Below are positions 1-13,400 of a DNA stretch of 64,000 nt, in pieces. Position 1 is the first letter of the stretch. The number at the start of each line of letters is the position of its first letter. The stretch is from the NCBI GenBank assembly GCA_036852015.1, contig JAANDG010000354.1, forward strand, positions 1 through 64,000. Direction: 5' to 3'. Made by a program: the position numbers and the translations under genes. The DNA comes from Pelodera strongyloides (Eukaryota > Nematoda > Chromadorea > Rhabditida > Rhabditidae). The notes below the pieces were generated by a model that was not told the origin of the DNA, did not search any database, and was given only the letters and a program-made list of their open reading frames with translations.

Positions 1-3000
1 TACATATTGAACGCTAACGACCGACTGCAGACATGAAATATAGATCGTTTTCTGTTTAGAGAACCTAGTTCTCATCGCTAAGCTTCTCCCTTTATAGGTT
101 AAAGCTCATTTTCAAGTTTCAGCTGGAACACTTCAAAATTGATGTGTTATATGAATTTTTTTAAACTACATATTGAACGCTAACGACCGACTGCAGACAT
201 GAAATATAGATCGTTTTCTGTTTAGAGAACCTAGTTCTCATCGCTAAGCTTCTCCCTTTATAGGTTAAAGCTCATTTTCAAGATTATACTTTTCAGCACA
301 TACATCGATGTATGTGCTGTATGAATTTTTTTAAACTACATATTGAACGCTAACGACCGACTGCAGACATGAAATATAGATCGTTTTCAGCTTAGAGAAC
401 CTAGTTCTCATCGCTAAGCTTCTCCCTTTATAGGTTAAAGCTCATTTTCAAGATTATACTTTTCAGCACATACATCGATGTATGTGCTGTATGAATTTTT
501 TTAAACTACATATTGAACGCTAACGACCGACTGCAGACATGAAGTATATATCGTTTTCTGTTTAGAGAACCTAGTTCTCATCGCTAAGCTTCTCCCTTTA
601 TAGGTTAAAGCTCATTTTCAAGATTATACTTTTCAGCACATACATCGATGTATGTGCTGTATGAATTTTTTTAAACTACATATTGAACGCTAACGACCGA
701 TTGCAGACATGAAATATAGATCGTTTTCAGCTTAGAGAACCTAGTTCTCATCGCTAAGCTTCTCCCTTTATAGGTTGAAGCTCATTTTCAAGATTATACT
801 TTTCAGCACATACATCGATGTATGTGCTGTATGAATTTTTTTAAACTACATATTGAACGCTAACCACCGACTGCAGACATGAAATATAGATCGTTTTCAG
901 CTTGGAGAACCTAGTTCTCATCGCTAAGCTTCTCCCTTTATAGTTTATATGCTTGTTATATATTCTGCTGAATCACGTACATGAAATACGTGATACATAT
1001 GAATTTTTTTAAACTACATATTGAACGCTAACGACCGACTGCAGACATGAAATATAGATCGTTTTCTGTTTAGAGAACCTAGTTCTCATCGCTAAGCTTC
1101 TCCCTTTATAGGTTAAAGCTCATTTTCAAGTTTCAGCTGGAACACTTCAAAATTGATGTGTTATATGAATTTTTTTAAACTACATATTGAACGCTAACGA
1201 CCGACTGCAGACATGAAGTATATATCGTTTTCTGTCTAGAGAACCTAGTTCTCATCGCTAAGCTTCTCCCTTTATAGGTTAAAGCTCATTTTCAAGATTA
1301 TACTTTTCAGCACATACATCGATGTATGTGCTGTATGAATTTTTTTAAACTACATATTGAACGCTAACGACCGACTGCAGACATGAAGTATATATCGTTT
1401 TCTGTTTAGAGAACCTAGTTCTCATCGCTAAGCTTCTCCCTTTATAGGTTAAAGCTCATTTTCAAGATTATACTTTTCAGCACATACATCGATGTATGTG
1501 CTGTATGAATTTTTTTAAACTACATATTGAACGCTAACGACCGATTGCAGACATGAAATATAGATCGTTTTCAGCTTAGAGAACCTAGTTCTCATCGCTA
1601 AGCTTCTCCCTTTATAGGTTGAAGCTCATTTTCAAGATTATACTTTTCAGCACATACATCGATGTATGTGCTGTATGAATTTTTTTTAAACTACATATTG
1701 AACGCTAACCACCGACTGCAGACATGAAATATAGATCGTTTTCAGCTTGGAGAACCTAGTTCTCATCGCTAAGCTTCTCCCTTTATAGTTTATATGCTTG
1801 TTATATATTCTGCTGAATCACGTACATGAAATACGTGATACATATGAATTTTTTTAAACTACATATTGAACGCTAACGACCGACTGCAGACATGAAATAT
1901 AGATCGTTTTCTGTTTAGAGAACCTAGTTCTCATCGCTAAGCTTCTCCCTTTATAGGTTAAAGCTCATTTTCAAGTTTCAGCTGGAACACTTCAAAATTG
2001 ATGTGTTATATGAATTTTTTTTAAACTACATATTGAACGCTAACGACCGACTGCAGACATGAAGTATATATCGTTTTCTGTCTAGAGAACCTAGTTCTCA
2101 TCGCTAAGCTTCTCCCTTTATAGGTTAAAGCTCATTTTCAAGATTATACTTTTCAGCACATACATCGATGTATGTGCTGTATGAATTTTTTTAAACTACA
2201 TATTGAACGCTAACGACCGACTGCAGACATGAAATATATATATCGTTTTCTGTTTAGAGAACCTAGTTCTCATCGCTAAGCTTCTCCCTTTATAGGTTAA
2301 AGCTCATTTTCAAGATTATACTTTTCAGCACATACATCGATGTATGTGCTGTATGAATTTTTTTAAACTACATATTGAACGCTAACGACCGATTGCAGAC
2401 ATGAAATATAGATCGTTTTCAGCTTAGAGAACCTAGTTCTCATCGCTAAGCTTCTCCCTTTATAGGTTGAAGCTCATTTTCAAGATTATACTTTTCAGCA
2501 CATACATCGATGTATGTGCTGTATGAATTTTTTTAAACTACATATTGAACGCTAACCACCGACTGCAGACATGAAATATAGATCGTTTTCAGCTTGGAGA
2601 ACCTAGTTCTCATCGCTAAGCTTCTCCCTTTATAGTTTATATGCTTGTTATATATTCTGCTGAATCACGTACATGAAATACGTGATACATATGAATTTTT
2701 TTAAAACTACATATTGAACGCTAACGACCGACTGCAGACATGAAATATAGATCGTTTTCTGTTTAGAGAACCTAGTTCTCATCGCTAAGCTTCTCCCTTT
2801 ATAGGTTAAAGCTCATTTTCAAGTTTCAGCTGGAACACTTCAAAATTGATGTGTTATATGAATTTTTTTAAACTACATATTGAACGCTAACGACCGACTG
2901 CAGACATGAAGTATATATCGTTTTCTGTCTAGAGAACCTAGTTCTCATCGCTAAGCTTCTCCCTTTATAGGTTAAAGCTCATTTTCAAGATTATACTTTT

Positions 3001-6000
3001 CAGCACATACATCGATGTATGTGCTGTATGAATTTTTTTAAACTACATATTGAACGCTAACGACCGACTGCAGACATGAAGTATATATCGTTTTCTGTTT
3101 AGAGAACCTAGTTCTCATCGCTAAGCTTCTCCCTTTATAGGTTAAAGCTCATTTTCAAGATTATACTTTTCAGCACATACATCGATGTATGTGCTGTATG
3201 AATTTTTTTAAACTACATATTGAACGCTAACGACCGATTGCAGACATGAAATATAGATCGTTTTCAGCTTAGAGAACCTAGTTCTCATCGCTAAGCTTCT
3301 CCCTTTATAGGTTGAAGCTCATTTTCAAGATTATACTTTTCAGCACATACATCGATGTATGTGCTGTATGAATTTTTTTAAACTACATATTGAACGCTAA
3401 CCACCGACTGCAGACATGAAATATAGATCGTTTTCAGCTTGGAGAACCTAGTTCTCATCGCTAAGCTTCTCCCTTTATAGTTTATATGCTTGTTATATAT
3501 TCTGCTGAATCACGTACATGAAATACGTGATACATATGAATTTTTTTAAAACTACATATTGAACGCTAACGACCGACTGCAGACATGAAATATAGATCGT
3601 TTTCTGTTTAGAGAACCTAGTTCTCATCGCTAAGCTTCTCCCTTTATAGGTTAAAGCTCATTTTCAAGTTTCAGCTGGAACACTTCAAAATTGATGTGTT
3701 ATATGAATTTTTTTAAACTACATATTGAACGCTAACGACCGACTGCAGACATGAAGTATATATCGTTTTCTGTCTAGAGAACCTAGTTCTCATCGCTAAG
3801 CTTCTCCCTTTATAGGTTAAAGCTCATTTTCAAGATTATACTTTTCAGCACATACATCGATGTATGTGCTGTATGAATTTTTTTTAAACTACATATTGAA
3901 CGCTAACGACCGACTGCAGACATGAAGTATATATCGTTTTCTGTTTAGAGAACCTAGTTCTCATCGCTAAGCTTCTCCCTTTATAGGTTAAAGCTCATTT
4001 TCAAGATTATACTTTTCAGCACATACATCGATGTATGTGCTGTATGAATTTTTTTAAACTACATATTGAACGCTAACGACCGATTGCAGACATGAAATAT
4101 AGATCGTTTTCAGCTTAGAGAACCTAGTTCTCATCGCTAAGCTTCTCCCTTTATAGGTTAAAGCTCATTTTCAAGATTATACTTTTCAGCACATACATCG
4201 ATGTATGTGCTGTATGAATTTTTTTAAACTACATATTGAACGCTAACGACCGACTGCAGACATGAAATATAGATCGTTTTCAGCTTAGAGAACCTAGTTC
4301 TCATCGCTAAGCTTCTCCCTTTATAGGTTGAAGCTCATTTTCAAGATTATACTTTTCAGCACATACATCGATGTATGTGCTGTATGAATTTTTTTAAACT
4401 ACATATTGAACGCTAACCACCGACTGCAGACATGAAATATAGATCGTTTTCAGCTTGGAGAACCTAGTTCTCATCGCTAAGCTTCTCCCTTTATAGTTTA
4501 TATGCTTGTTATATATTCTGCTGAATCACGTACATGAAATACGTGATACATATGAATTTTTTTAAACTACATATTGAACGCTAACGACCGACTGCAGACA
4601 TGAAATATAGATCGTTTTCTGTTTAGAGAACCTAGTTCTCATCGCTAAGCTTCTCCCTTTATAGGTTAAAGCTCATTTTCAAGTTTCAGCTGGAACACTT
4701 CAAAATTGATGTGTTATATGAATTTTTTTAAACTACATATTGAACGCTAACGACCGACTGCAGACATGAAGTATATATCGTTTTCTGTCTAGAGAACCTA
4801 GTTCTCATCGCTAAGCTTCTCCCTTTATAGGTTAAAGCTCATTTTCAAGATTATACTTTTCAGCACATACATCGATGTATGTGTGCTGTATGAATTTTTT
4901 TAAACTACATATTGAACGCTAACGACCGACTGCAGACATGAAATATAGATCGTTTTCTGTTTAGAGAACCTAGTTCTCATCGCTAAGCTTCTCCCTTTAT
5001 AGGTTAAAGCTCATTTTCAAGATTATACTTTTCAGCACATACATCGATGTATGTGCTGTATGAATTTTTTTAAACTACATATTGAACGCTAACGACCGAT
5101 TGCAGACATGAAATATAGATCGTTTTCAGCTTAGAGAACCTAGTTCTCATCGCTAAGCTTCTCCCTTTATAGGTTGAAGCTCATTTTCAAGATTATACTT
5201 TTCAGCACATACATCGATGTATGTGCTGTATGAATTTTTTTAAACTACATATTGAACGCTAACCACCGACTGCAGACATGAAATATAGATCGTTTTCAGC
5301 TTGGAGAACCTAGTTCTCATCGCTAAGCTTCTCCCTTTATAGTTTATATGCTTGTTATATATTCTGCTGAATCACGTACATGAAATACGTGATACATATG
5401 AATTTTTTTAAACTACATATTGAACGCTAACGACCGACTGCAGACATGAAATATAGATCGTTTTCTGTTTAGAGAACCTAGTTCTCATCGCTAAGCTTCT
5501 CCCTTTATAGGTTAAAGCTCATTTTCAAGTTTCAGCTGGAACACTTCAAAATTGATGTGTTATATGAATTTTTTTAAACTACATATTGAACGCTAACGAC
5601 CGACTGCAGACATGAAGTATATATCGTTTTCTGTCTAGAGAACCTAGTTCTCATCGCTAAGCTTCTCCCTTTATAGGTTAAAGCTCATTTTCAAGATTAT
5701 ACTTTTCAGCACATACATCGATGTATGTGCTGTATGAATTTTTTTAAACTACATATTGAACGCTAACGACCGACTGCAGACATGAAGTATATATCGTTTT
5801 CTGTTTAGAGAACCTAGTTCTCATCGCTAAGCTTCTCCCTTTATAGGTTAAAGCTCATTTTCAAGATTATACTTTTCAGCACATACATCGATGTATGTGC
5901 TGTATGAATTTTTTTAAACTACATATTGAACGCTAACGACCGACTGCAGACATGAAATATAGATCGTTTTCAGCTTTAGAGAACCTAGTTCTCATCGCTA

Positions 6001-7069
6001 AGCTTCTCCCTTTATAGGTTAAAGCTCATTTTCAAGATTATACTTTTCAGCACATACATCGATGTATGTGCTGTATGAATTTTTTTAAACTACATATTGA
6101 ACGCTAACGACCGATTGCAGACATGAAATATAGATCGTTTTCAGCTTAGAGAACCTAGTTCTCATCGCTAAGCTTCTCCCTTTATAGGTTGAAGCTCATT
6201 TTCAAGATTATACTTTTCAGCACATACATCGATGTATGTGCTGTATGAATTTTTTTAAACTACATATTGAACGCTAACCACCGACTGCAGACATGAAATA
6301 TAGATCGTTTTCAGCTTGGAGAACCTAGTTCTCATCGCTAAGCTTCTCCCTTTATAGTTTATATGCTTGTTATATATTCTGCTGAATCACGTACATGAAA
6401 TACGTGATACATATGAATTTTTTTAAACTACATATTGAACGCTAACGACCGACTGCAGACATGAAATATAGATCGTTTTCTGTTTAGAGAACCTAGTTCT
6501 CATCGCTAAGCTTCTCCCTTTATAGGTTAAAGCTCATTTTCAAGTTTCAGCTGGAACACTTCAAAATTGATGTGTTATATGAATTTTTTTAAACTACATA
6601 TTGAACGCTAACGACCGACTGCAGACATGAAGTATATATCGTTTTCTGTCTAGAGAACCTAGTTCTCATCGCTAAGCTTCTCCCTTTATAGGTTAAAGCT
6701 CATTTTCAAGATTATACTTTTCAGCACATACATCGATGTATGTGCTGTATGAATTTTTTTAAACTACATATTGAACGCTAACGACCGATTGCAGACATGA
6801 AATATAGATCGTTTTCAGCTTAGAGAACCTAGTTCTCATCGCTAAGCTTCTCCCTTTATAGGTTGAAGCTCATTTTCAAGATTATACTTTTCAGCACATA
6901 CATCGATGTATGTGCTGTATGAATTTTTTTAAACCACATATTGAACGCTAACGACCGACTGCAGACATGAAGTATATATCGTTTTCTGTTTAGAGGACCT
7001 AGTTCTCATCGCTAAGCTTCTCCCTTTATAGGTTAAAGCTCATTTTCAAGATTATACTTTTCAGCACAT
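1..7069. repeat. Satellite A: ~170-bp monomers in 5-mer/6-mer higher-order repeats
   Basis: About 42 head-to-tail monomers of 166-172 bp, each opening with TACATATTGAACGCTAAC. Monomer types recur in fixed order. Type A (166-167 bp) has a TTTCAGCTGGAACAC segment. Several ~170-bp types share a 26-bp palindrome. Type F (168 bp) has TTTATATGCTTG and ATCACGTA...TACGTGAT. Higher-order units start at 1, 1015, 1860, 2708, 3553, 4568, 5414 and 6429 and measure 1014, 845, 848, 845, 1015, 846 and 1015 bp, so five- and six-monomer versions are interspersed. The last unit is rearranged and breaks off at 7069. The left edge lies outside the window. No open reading frame of note. Monomer size is close to one nucleosome plus linker, as in many centromeric or heterochromatic satellites; that role is inference. 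Confidence 0.97.
294..319. repeat. Perfect 26-bp palindrome in satellite A monomers
   Basis: The first instance of a perfect inverted repeat (CAGCACATACATC and its reverse complement, no loop) found in most non-A, non-F monomers. It occupies the segment that differs between monomer types. Types A and F carry different but also self-complementary sequence there. Confidence 0.9.
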
Positions 7070-8326
7070 ATGTTCTCGGGAGCCAAGGAATACCAATTGC
7101 CACCTCCCTCGAATCATATCTCAAGTCAAACAATAGCAACAACCACATCAGTTCACAAACAAGACGATAAAAACAATAATTTTATCAAAGGGTGAACAAG
7201 GTGATCATTGAAGCGGAACAGTGCTCGGGAAGGTACGAGGAGTACCATCAATCCGGGGGTCTTGAGAACTAAAGTAAATAATTATCAGCTGTAATCATAA
7301 TTCTTAGAATCTCTCCATTACCAATGATTCACATCATACATCGAAATGACAACCTTGAAAGCAAGTTCACAACTGACAATACTAAAATCAAGTTACCTGA
7401 GAGAACGTATTGAATGTAGAGTGTTGATAGGAAGGGGGTTCCTGGAGTCGGTTCCTCCCGGATATGGCGCAGCGCTATAGCGACATGAATTTAGTCACCC
7501 AACCACAGTCATCAGCAGTAAATCGTTATAATCAAAAAAGTCAATTTCTCTCTCTCTCTCTCTCGACTTCCCGGTTATTGATGTGCAGGTTCTAACACGG
7601 GCGCCTCTCTTCAGCACTGGATTACGGTACTTCTAACGCGTTTTATAGTTGTGTACGAAGTGCGCAACACTCCCAACGAAAAAAAAATTTAAAGAGATAA
7701 GGAAGATAGTTATAATGTACCTTATAAGAAGTGGTGAAGTGTTGTGGTCAGTTCTTGTTGAGGAACGTGGTGTGCTGATGGTCCTCCCTGTGTTGTGTTC
7801 AGAGATGGGAGGCCTAAATCATTGGAATATGTTAGACACGGAGTAGTTATGAAGTCCGGTCAAAGAGACCTCTGTTCCGCAATTATGTCAAGAAAGAATG
7901 ACCTATAAGTTAACTTCGAAGTTGTTATGACATTGAAAGGTGGGAACGATAATTGTACCTGGTGAGTATGTCGTGTTATGTAGAGGGTCTTGTGGTGTAG
8001 TGGGTCTTGTGAGGGGTGGTCGTTTCTGAAAGTAATGTTATCAATTGAGAAGCATGGATGAGCACTATGTTTTGTGCTCATTGTGCGTCTTTGTGTCAAG
8101 CTAAAGCTTACAGCTTGTTAACGACATGTGCCCAAGCCCCGAGTAGTTGAAACTGGTGATAATAATTCGTGTCTGGAGGAATAGGTTCTTAACTCCCTGT
8201 TGTCTACCAGAAAAAAAATGAATGGCTTATGATCATGACACGTAGACGCTAGGGATTTAATTCTAAACAGCCACACGTAGTCATGATTAAGTTTTGTTAA
8301 GGTAAGAAATTTTATACTTACTGTCT
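7070..8326. other. Satellite flank, no gene recognised
   Basis: Single-copy-looking sequence that starts abruptly after a monomer broken inside its palindrome (…CAGCACATA then TGTTCTCGGGAGCC). It holds a (TC)9 microsatellite at 7547-7564. On the minus strand a possible terminal exon at about 8118-8195 could follow the strong GTAAGTAT donor that lies just after the stop of the neighbouring gene, but it would be untranslated in the chosen frame. Nothing else is supported. Confidence 0.5.
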
Positions 8327-9846
8327 TCAAATATCCAACAGACCCAGGATTTTCGCACGTGGTCGGCAACTGCTGGGAGTGTGTGATGGGTCTTGACAGC
8401 TATGGCATCCTCCTTGCGAGGGTGCGCACGGCTGTCCGTGATGCCGCCCAAAACAGTGTTCACATAAGTCCTGGATTGCGCAGTATTGAAGACGAACTGA
8501 ATATAGCATGTGGCGCGTACAGGCTGCGAGGCTGTGTCTTAGGGAATATAGAGAATGGAAAGCACAAAACCTGGCGTATTCATTGTCTTCATAAGAGGCC
8601 GGGTGTTCTTTTATCAGATTCTCCAGCATCCTAGTACCGTACTCTTCTCCTTGTCTGGCCTGACAGACTTCGTATGCTTTCAGGAGATTTCTTCTCTGGA
8701 TGGAGTTGGTCTTAGTGTTTTCGATTAGATCCTTGATGTGTTGCGGAGTGTGCTGACTGAACCAGGACCCTTCTTCTTTCGCCTGGAGTAGTGTTCGTTG
8801 TGCTGGGGTGGTCAACGGTGAATGCCGTTTCTGTCCTGAGACGACGATCTTGTTGGGCGCTCTGGAGACGACGCTAGACCATTGGGGAATGAAGGAGTGT
8901 TTAAAGGGAGACGGCGTGGTGGTAACAGCAGGTTCCTTTTTCGGCGGAGTGGTAGGGGTGTCTGCAGACATCCTCAGTCGTTTTAGTGGGGACTCGAGTG
9001 ATTGATCAAGAATCATGGAATCAGCGTTCGTAGTTGTAATAGGTGATTGGCGATATTCGCAGCTTGGTTGGCACACCCTGCTCTTGCAATTGATTGCATG
9101 CAGCTGAATACACTGCCCACCGTCTTGCATCGCTTGCTTGAATAGTAGGAAGGGGGCTGTCTTGATACGGAGTCGAGTGCTGAGTTCACTTTCCAGTTGT
9201 GATAGTGAAGCGCTTTGGAGACACCTTGCAACGTCATCCGGACTCGGTGGTACTTCGTCCGTCGATGTGTGCCTTAAAGTTGTGTTTTCAGTTCATGTTA
9301 AACACTGATTGGGCATGCTTTCAGGAATCAGTGCTATCTATTAAATTGCAACTGTGCAAAAAAAAAAATATATATATATAAATGGAGAAAAAAAAAATTT
9401 ATAGAGAAAAAAAAAAATTTTTTTTTTTTTTTTTTTTGTTGGTAAACAATGATAGTAGTAAACAATGATAGTAGTAAACAATGATAGTAGTAAACAATGA
9501 TGGTGGTTTCTGTGATCAATTGTGATCAGTCTGTGATCGACATACGTTACAGTGATATTTACATATGATTCAATGATAATAGTAACGTGGTGTAATGATA
9601 ATTCTATGATTCTCTGATAGCAGTGATTCCGGTTTCAATGATAAAACGGTAACGTAAATGTCACGACAATTTGATGGATTGTTACCTGTCAATTTTGATC
9701 GAGTGTTCGTCTTTGGTCGAGTCTTCGTCATTGTTCGTTTGGACATTTTCCATGGGCTCCTGCTTGTCTTCTTGCTTCGTGTTGTTGTTGATTTCTTCTA
9801 GTAATTCTTCTTCAAATGACTGGTTTTGGGCGGACGCGTCAGCCAT
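8327..9846 (-). CDS. Two-exon zinc-knuckle (Gag-like) protein, hypothetical
   Basis: Model: complement(join(8327..9272, 9686..9846)), 368 codons. Exon 1 starts MADASAQNQS, is acidic and Asn/Gln rich, and ends AG|GTAACA in phase 2. Exon 2 follows TTTAAG in matching phase and is open for 314 codons. Its C-terminus has a perfect CX2CX4HX4C knuckle (CHSCQDPSHTPSSC) after an imperfect one (CEHCFGRHHGQPC). The middle is Pro/Thr/Ser/Lys rich. Paired knuckles after a low-complexity linker are typical of retroelement Gag, so the likely role is nucleic-acid binding. No protease or reverse transcriptase follows on this strand, so it could be a stranded gag, a domesticated gag, or a cellular RNA-binding gene. 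The acceptor lacks the usual TTTCAG, so the splice is the weakest part. The exon-2 frame itself is well supported by length and composition. Confidence 0.45.
9419..9505. repeat. Poly(T) plus four 16-bp tandem repeats in the intron
   Basis: A T run (about 9419-9437) is followed by four copies of GTAAACAATGATAGTA. It lies inside the predicted intron of the zinc-knuckle gene. Simple-sequence expansion; no function apparent. Confidence 0.85.
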
Positions 9847-10301
9847 TAGATTTCTGTAATGTATTCGTAATATTGCAACGTTGTGAATAATAAACAGTGG
9901 ACGGAATGATAAGTATGGTTACAATGGTAAAGGAGTGAATATGTGAAAATTTGTTTGAGCTCTAACGTATTGTTTTCAGAAGTATGAAGTATTCACAGAA
10001 TACCAACCACTTGAACTAGGTATGTTTAGTACATGTTGATTTCGAGAACTAGTTCGAGAAATGACATTCGCAGAGTATTGCTAAGAGACAACAAGAAAAT
10101 GTGAACATGAAAGATTAAACGTGACGCAAATCAAATTAACGAAAGAAAAGAAAAAAAAAAGGAAAGAAGGGAAGAGAAAAAGAAAGGGGAAAGAAGAAAT
10201 CACTTTTTTTTTTTTTTTTTTTGAAAAGTATATATTTTTGAATGTGCGGCGTGTTTGGGTTGCGTGTGGCTTGTTCTCCCATACCGTAACTTGGGTTGTC
10301 G
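9847..10301. other. Spacer between zinc-knuckle gene and BEL pol
   Basis: A purine-rich stretch (about 10135-10200, AAAGAAAAGA-like) is followed by a T run near 10204-10222. A 3' LTR for the BEL element would be expected here on the minus strand, but no TG...CA boundary or copy of an LTR could be recognised. Confidence 0.4.
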
Positions 10302-10383
10302 CTACTTACTCCATATGTTGTAGTGTTTGGTTGCGCGCGCGGCGGCTGATCGGCTGAACGACCTTTTTCTTTTTTCTTTTTTC

Positions 10384-10453
<70 letters not shown>

Positions 10454-13400
10454 TTTTTATGTTTGGTATCTTTTGTGTCTTTGTGCTCTGATTAATTGTT
10501 TCATTTTCCGTTGTTTTATCGCTCCGGCATTCTCTACTAAGTGGAATGATTTGGTTTATTGGTCTGTTCAATGTTTTCTTTGTGTCAAGTAATAGTTTTA
10601 CGCTTCTAATCCTTCCGTCCTGTCCTTTATACAGTTCTAGGATTTTTGCTATGGCCCACTTTTTCCGTGGGAGCCTAAAGTCTTGTATCAAAACCTTCTC
10701 GTGTATTTGTGGGATTCGGTCCCTCACGGTGTGTCTGTGACTGTTAGTGGTTCCTTTGTTTGTACGATCGCCTAGTTGAGTTATGTATAAATCAGACCAT
10801 ATTTTCCAAACAGCGTCATCGAGTTTTATTCTGTTGCTGTACATTTCTTGCATTGAGGGTGTTAGTTCTGATTCTTCTGTGATCGTGTCATTTAGTTGGT
10901 TCTCACTGATTAAATTTATGTTTGGGTAAATAAAATCCGCAGGCCTTAAAATTAGTGATCCTTCATCTGATTGTGCTATTGGTCTTGAGTTTACCACGGC
11001 TTCAACTCTGAGTAGTAATTGTTGGAATTCCTTTTTTGACGTGATTAGTTCTGGGGATATCCTGCTTAATGTTTCTTTTACCGTCCGTACTAATCTCTCG
11101 AAATGGCCTCCTTGCCATGGTGCGGATGGAGTGTTAAATTTCCATCGTATAGATTTCTGGTTTGATAGTAGTTGATTTGTCTTATTTCCTGTTCCGTTTT
11201 CTGTTTCTTCTTCTTCTGTTGGTTTTATTGGGTTTCCTACCAATTTCGCAGCTTTTACGAAATTGGTTCCGTTATCAGTTACTATGAGGCTTGGTTTTCC
11301 TCGTCTGTTTATGAATCGTTCTAAACAGTCTAGGAATTCTTGTGTACTCATATTTTCAGCCATTTCGATGTGTATTGCTCGTGTTGTCATGCATACAAAC
11401 AGAGTAATCCATAGTTTGATTTGTCCTGTTTGTTTTTGAATTAGAAATGGTCCGGCATGATCTATTCCGCAATTGTTGAATGGTCTTGTTTTTGTTATTC
11501 TGTCTTTTGGTAATGGTGGTGTTTCAGGATAGCAGAACGGAAGCGCGTTCTGCATGTTACATTCAACGCACTGTAGGACCGTTCTCTTGGTTAGTTTGCC
11601 TACCTTTGCTGTGAATGAGTAGTGTTTTTTCATCAGTGCTACTGTGAACGATGAATTATGATGTAATTTGTCTGAAAAATGTGTTTGAGCAGCTATTAAC
11701 TGAATGAATTGTGTTTCTGCTGTTATGTACGGCAGACCTTGAGGGTCTAATCCGGCGTGTTCTAATCGTGTTCGTGATCGAATAATACCGAGTTTATCTG
11801 TGTATATGGCTATTTTCTTGCTAATTTCCTTTGTGATGATGTGTTTGTTCCGGCTTTGATGTTCTTGGATTAGGAAAAGTGTAGCTGCAATTTTCCCGTT
11901 GATGCTCGACTCGTGTATGGCTACGTGGTTTTCGTCATTTAGTCGTTCTAAAATGCCTGTCATTGTGTGGTTTTTATTGGTTTGTCTTATCCATTTCACT
12001 GCGCATCGTAATACTATTTGCGTTATTTTACACAGTCTATTCCAGGATCCGTAATGCGCTATTGGAATGGTGGAGATGTATTGGTTCTCTTGTTGTTCGC
12101 CGGGTTGTAGTTTCTGTGGATGTCTCAGTGTCCGTGTTGCAGTTCTTTTGGATCCTTTTCTGGTAGGTGAGGTGTTTCCTTTTGTTTCGTCATTGTGTGC
12201 TGCTTCTTGTGGTTTTGGGGATTGGTTTATTGATATTATTGTTGTGGTAATTGTTTCTTGTTGATTTATTGCTTTGATTAGTTCTTCTTCTGTAGGCTCA
12301 TTGTCTTTTGGTGGTTCATACTTGATTTTGGTGGAATCGGGCCATTGATCGTCTTTTTGTGTTAAAAATTGTGGGCCGTGGAACCACATATTCCAATCGA
12401 TATCGTCTTTTTTGAATATTTTAGTCCCATAATCTGAAGGGTTTATTTCCCCTCTGACGTGATGAATTGATAGTTTGTGTTTGCTGTTGTTTAGTTGGTT
12501 ATAGTAATTTCTGCATTTTTTCACTCTGTTCCTGCAGAATACGTCCATAGAGTTAATATTTGTCTTTGTTATTTGTTGTATTGCTACCATTGAGTCGGAG
12601 AATAATCTGATCTCTGTTATCTTGTTTGATGTGTTCTTTAACTGTTCTAATATGAAATTCGTAAATTCTAAGCCCTTCAGGATCGCTTGAAGTTCTCCCC
12701 TTGGGACCGTTAGTGGATTGTTCAATGGATTCAGATGTGTGGTGGACGCAACGAGATGGGGTTGGTTTTCTTGTGTTTGTATGTAAGCGCACGTCGCGTA
12801 AGCTTGTAGTGATGCGTCACAAAAAACATGTAGTTTGTGTTCTGTTCCCTTTTTAAAAATGTTCCTTGGTATTGTGAGTTTCTGTTTTTTTAGGTTGTTT
12901 TTTATGTGTGACCATTTCTGTTCCAATTCTGTTTTGATCGGTGTTTTCCATTTTACTCCGTACTTCCACAGTTCTTGGCAATACAGTTTTGCTTCCATCA
13001 GTAGTGGAATAGACCACCCTAGTGGGTCGTAAACTTTGTGAACTGCCGAGTAGATAGTTCCCATAGTGATTTTGTTCTGTGATCGTTTGTCTTTATCGTC
13101 AAGTGTTATGTTCATTTCGTATGTGTCTGCCTCTAGGTTCCACGTTATCCCTAGAACCTTTTGTTTTAAGTTGTCGTTCCGAATCTCTCTGGGAATCTGT
13201 TCTTGAGCTTTGCGATCATTTGTAGCAAATTCTCTTAGATTCATTGATAAGTCTTTGAACAGTTGGTGACTTTGTGCTTGTGATATCAATAGTTCTTCGG
13301 TGTTATCTGCGTCAAGGATTACATTGTCTACGTAGACATCTCTTTTTATCTTGTCACATAATGTTTTCTTATCCTTGTTTTGATTTAAGTGATAGTTAAC

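Noticed and set aside
1..7069. Hammerhead-type ribozyme in satellite A monomers
   Set aside because: The required CUGANGA and GAAA core elements are not present in the correct order; only simple hairpins are seen.
1..7069. CRISPR-like array because of regular ~170-bp repeats
   Set aside because: Eukaryotic context, no short-repeat/unique-spacer structure and no cas genes; it is ordinary tandem satellite DNA.
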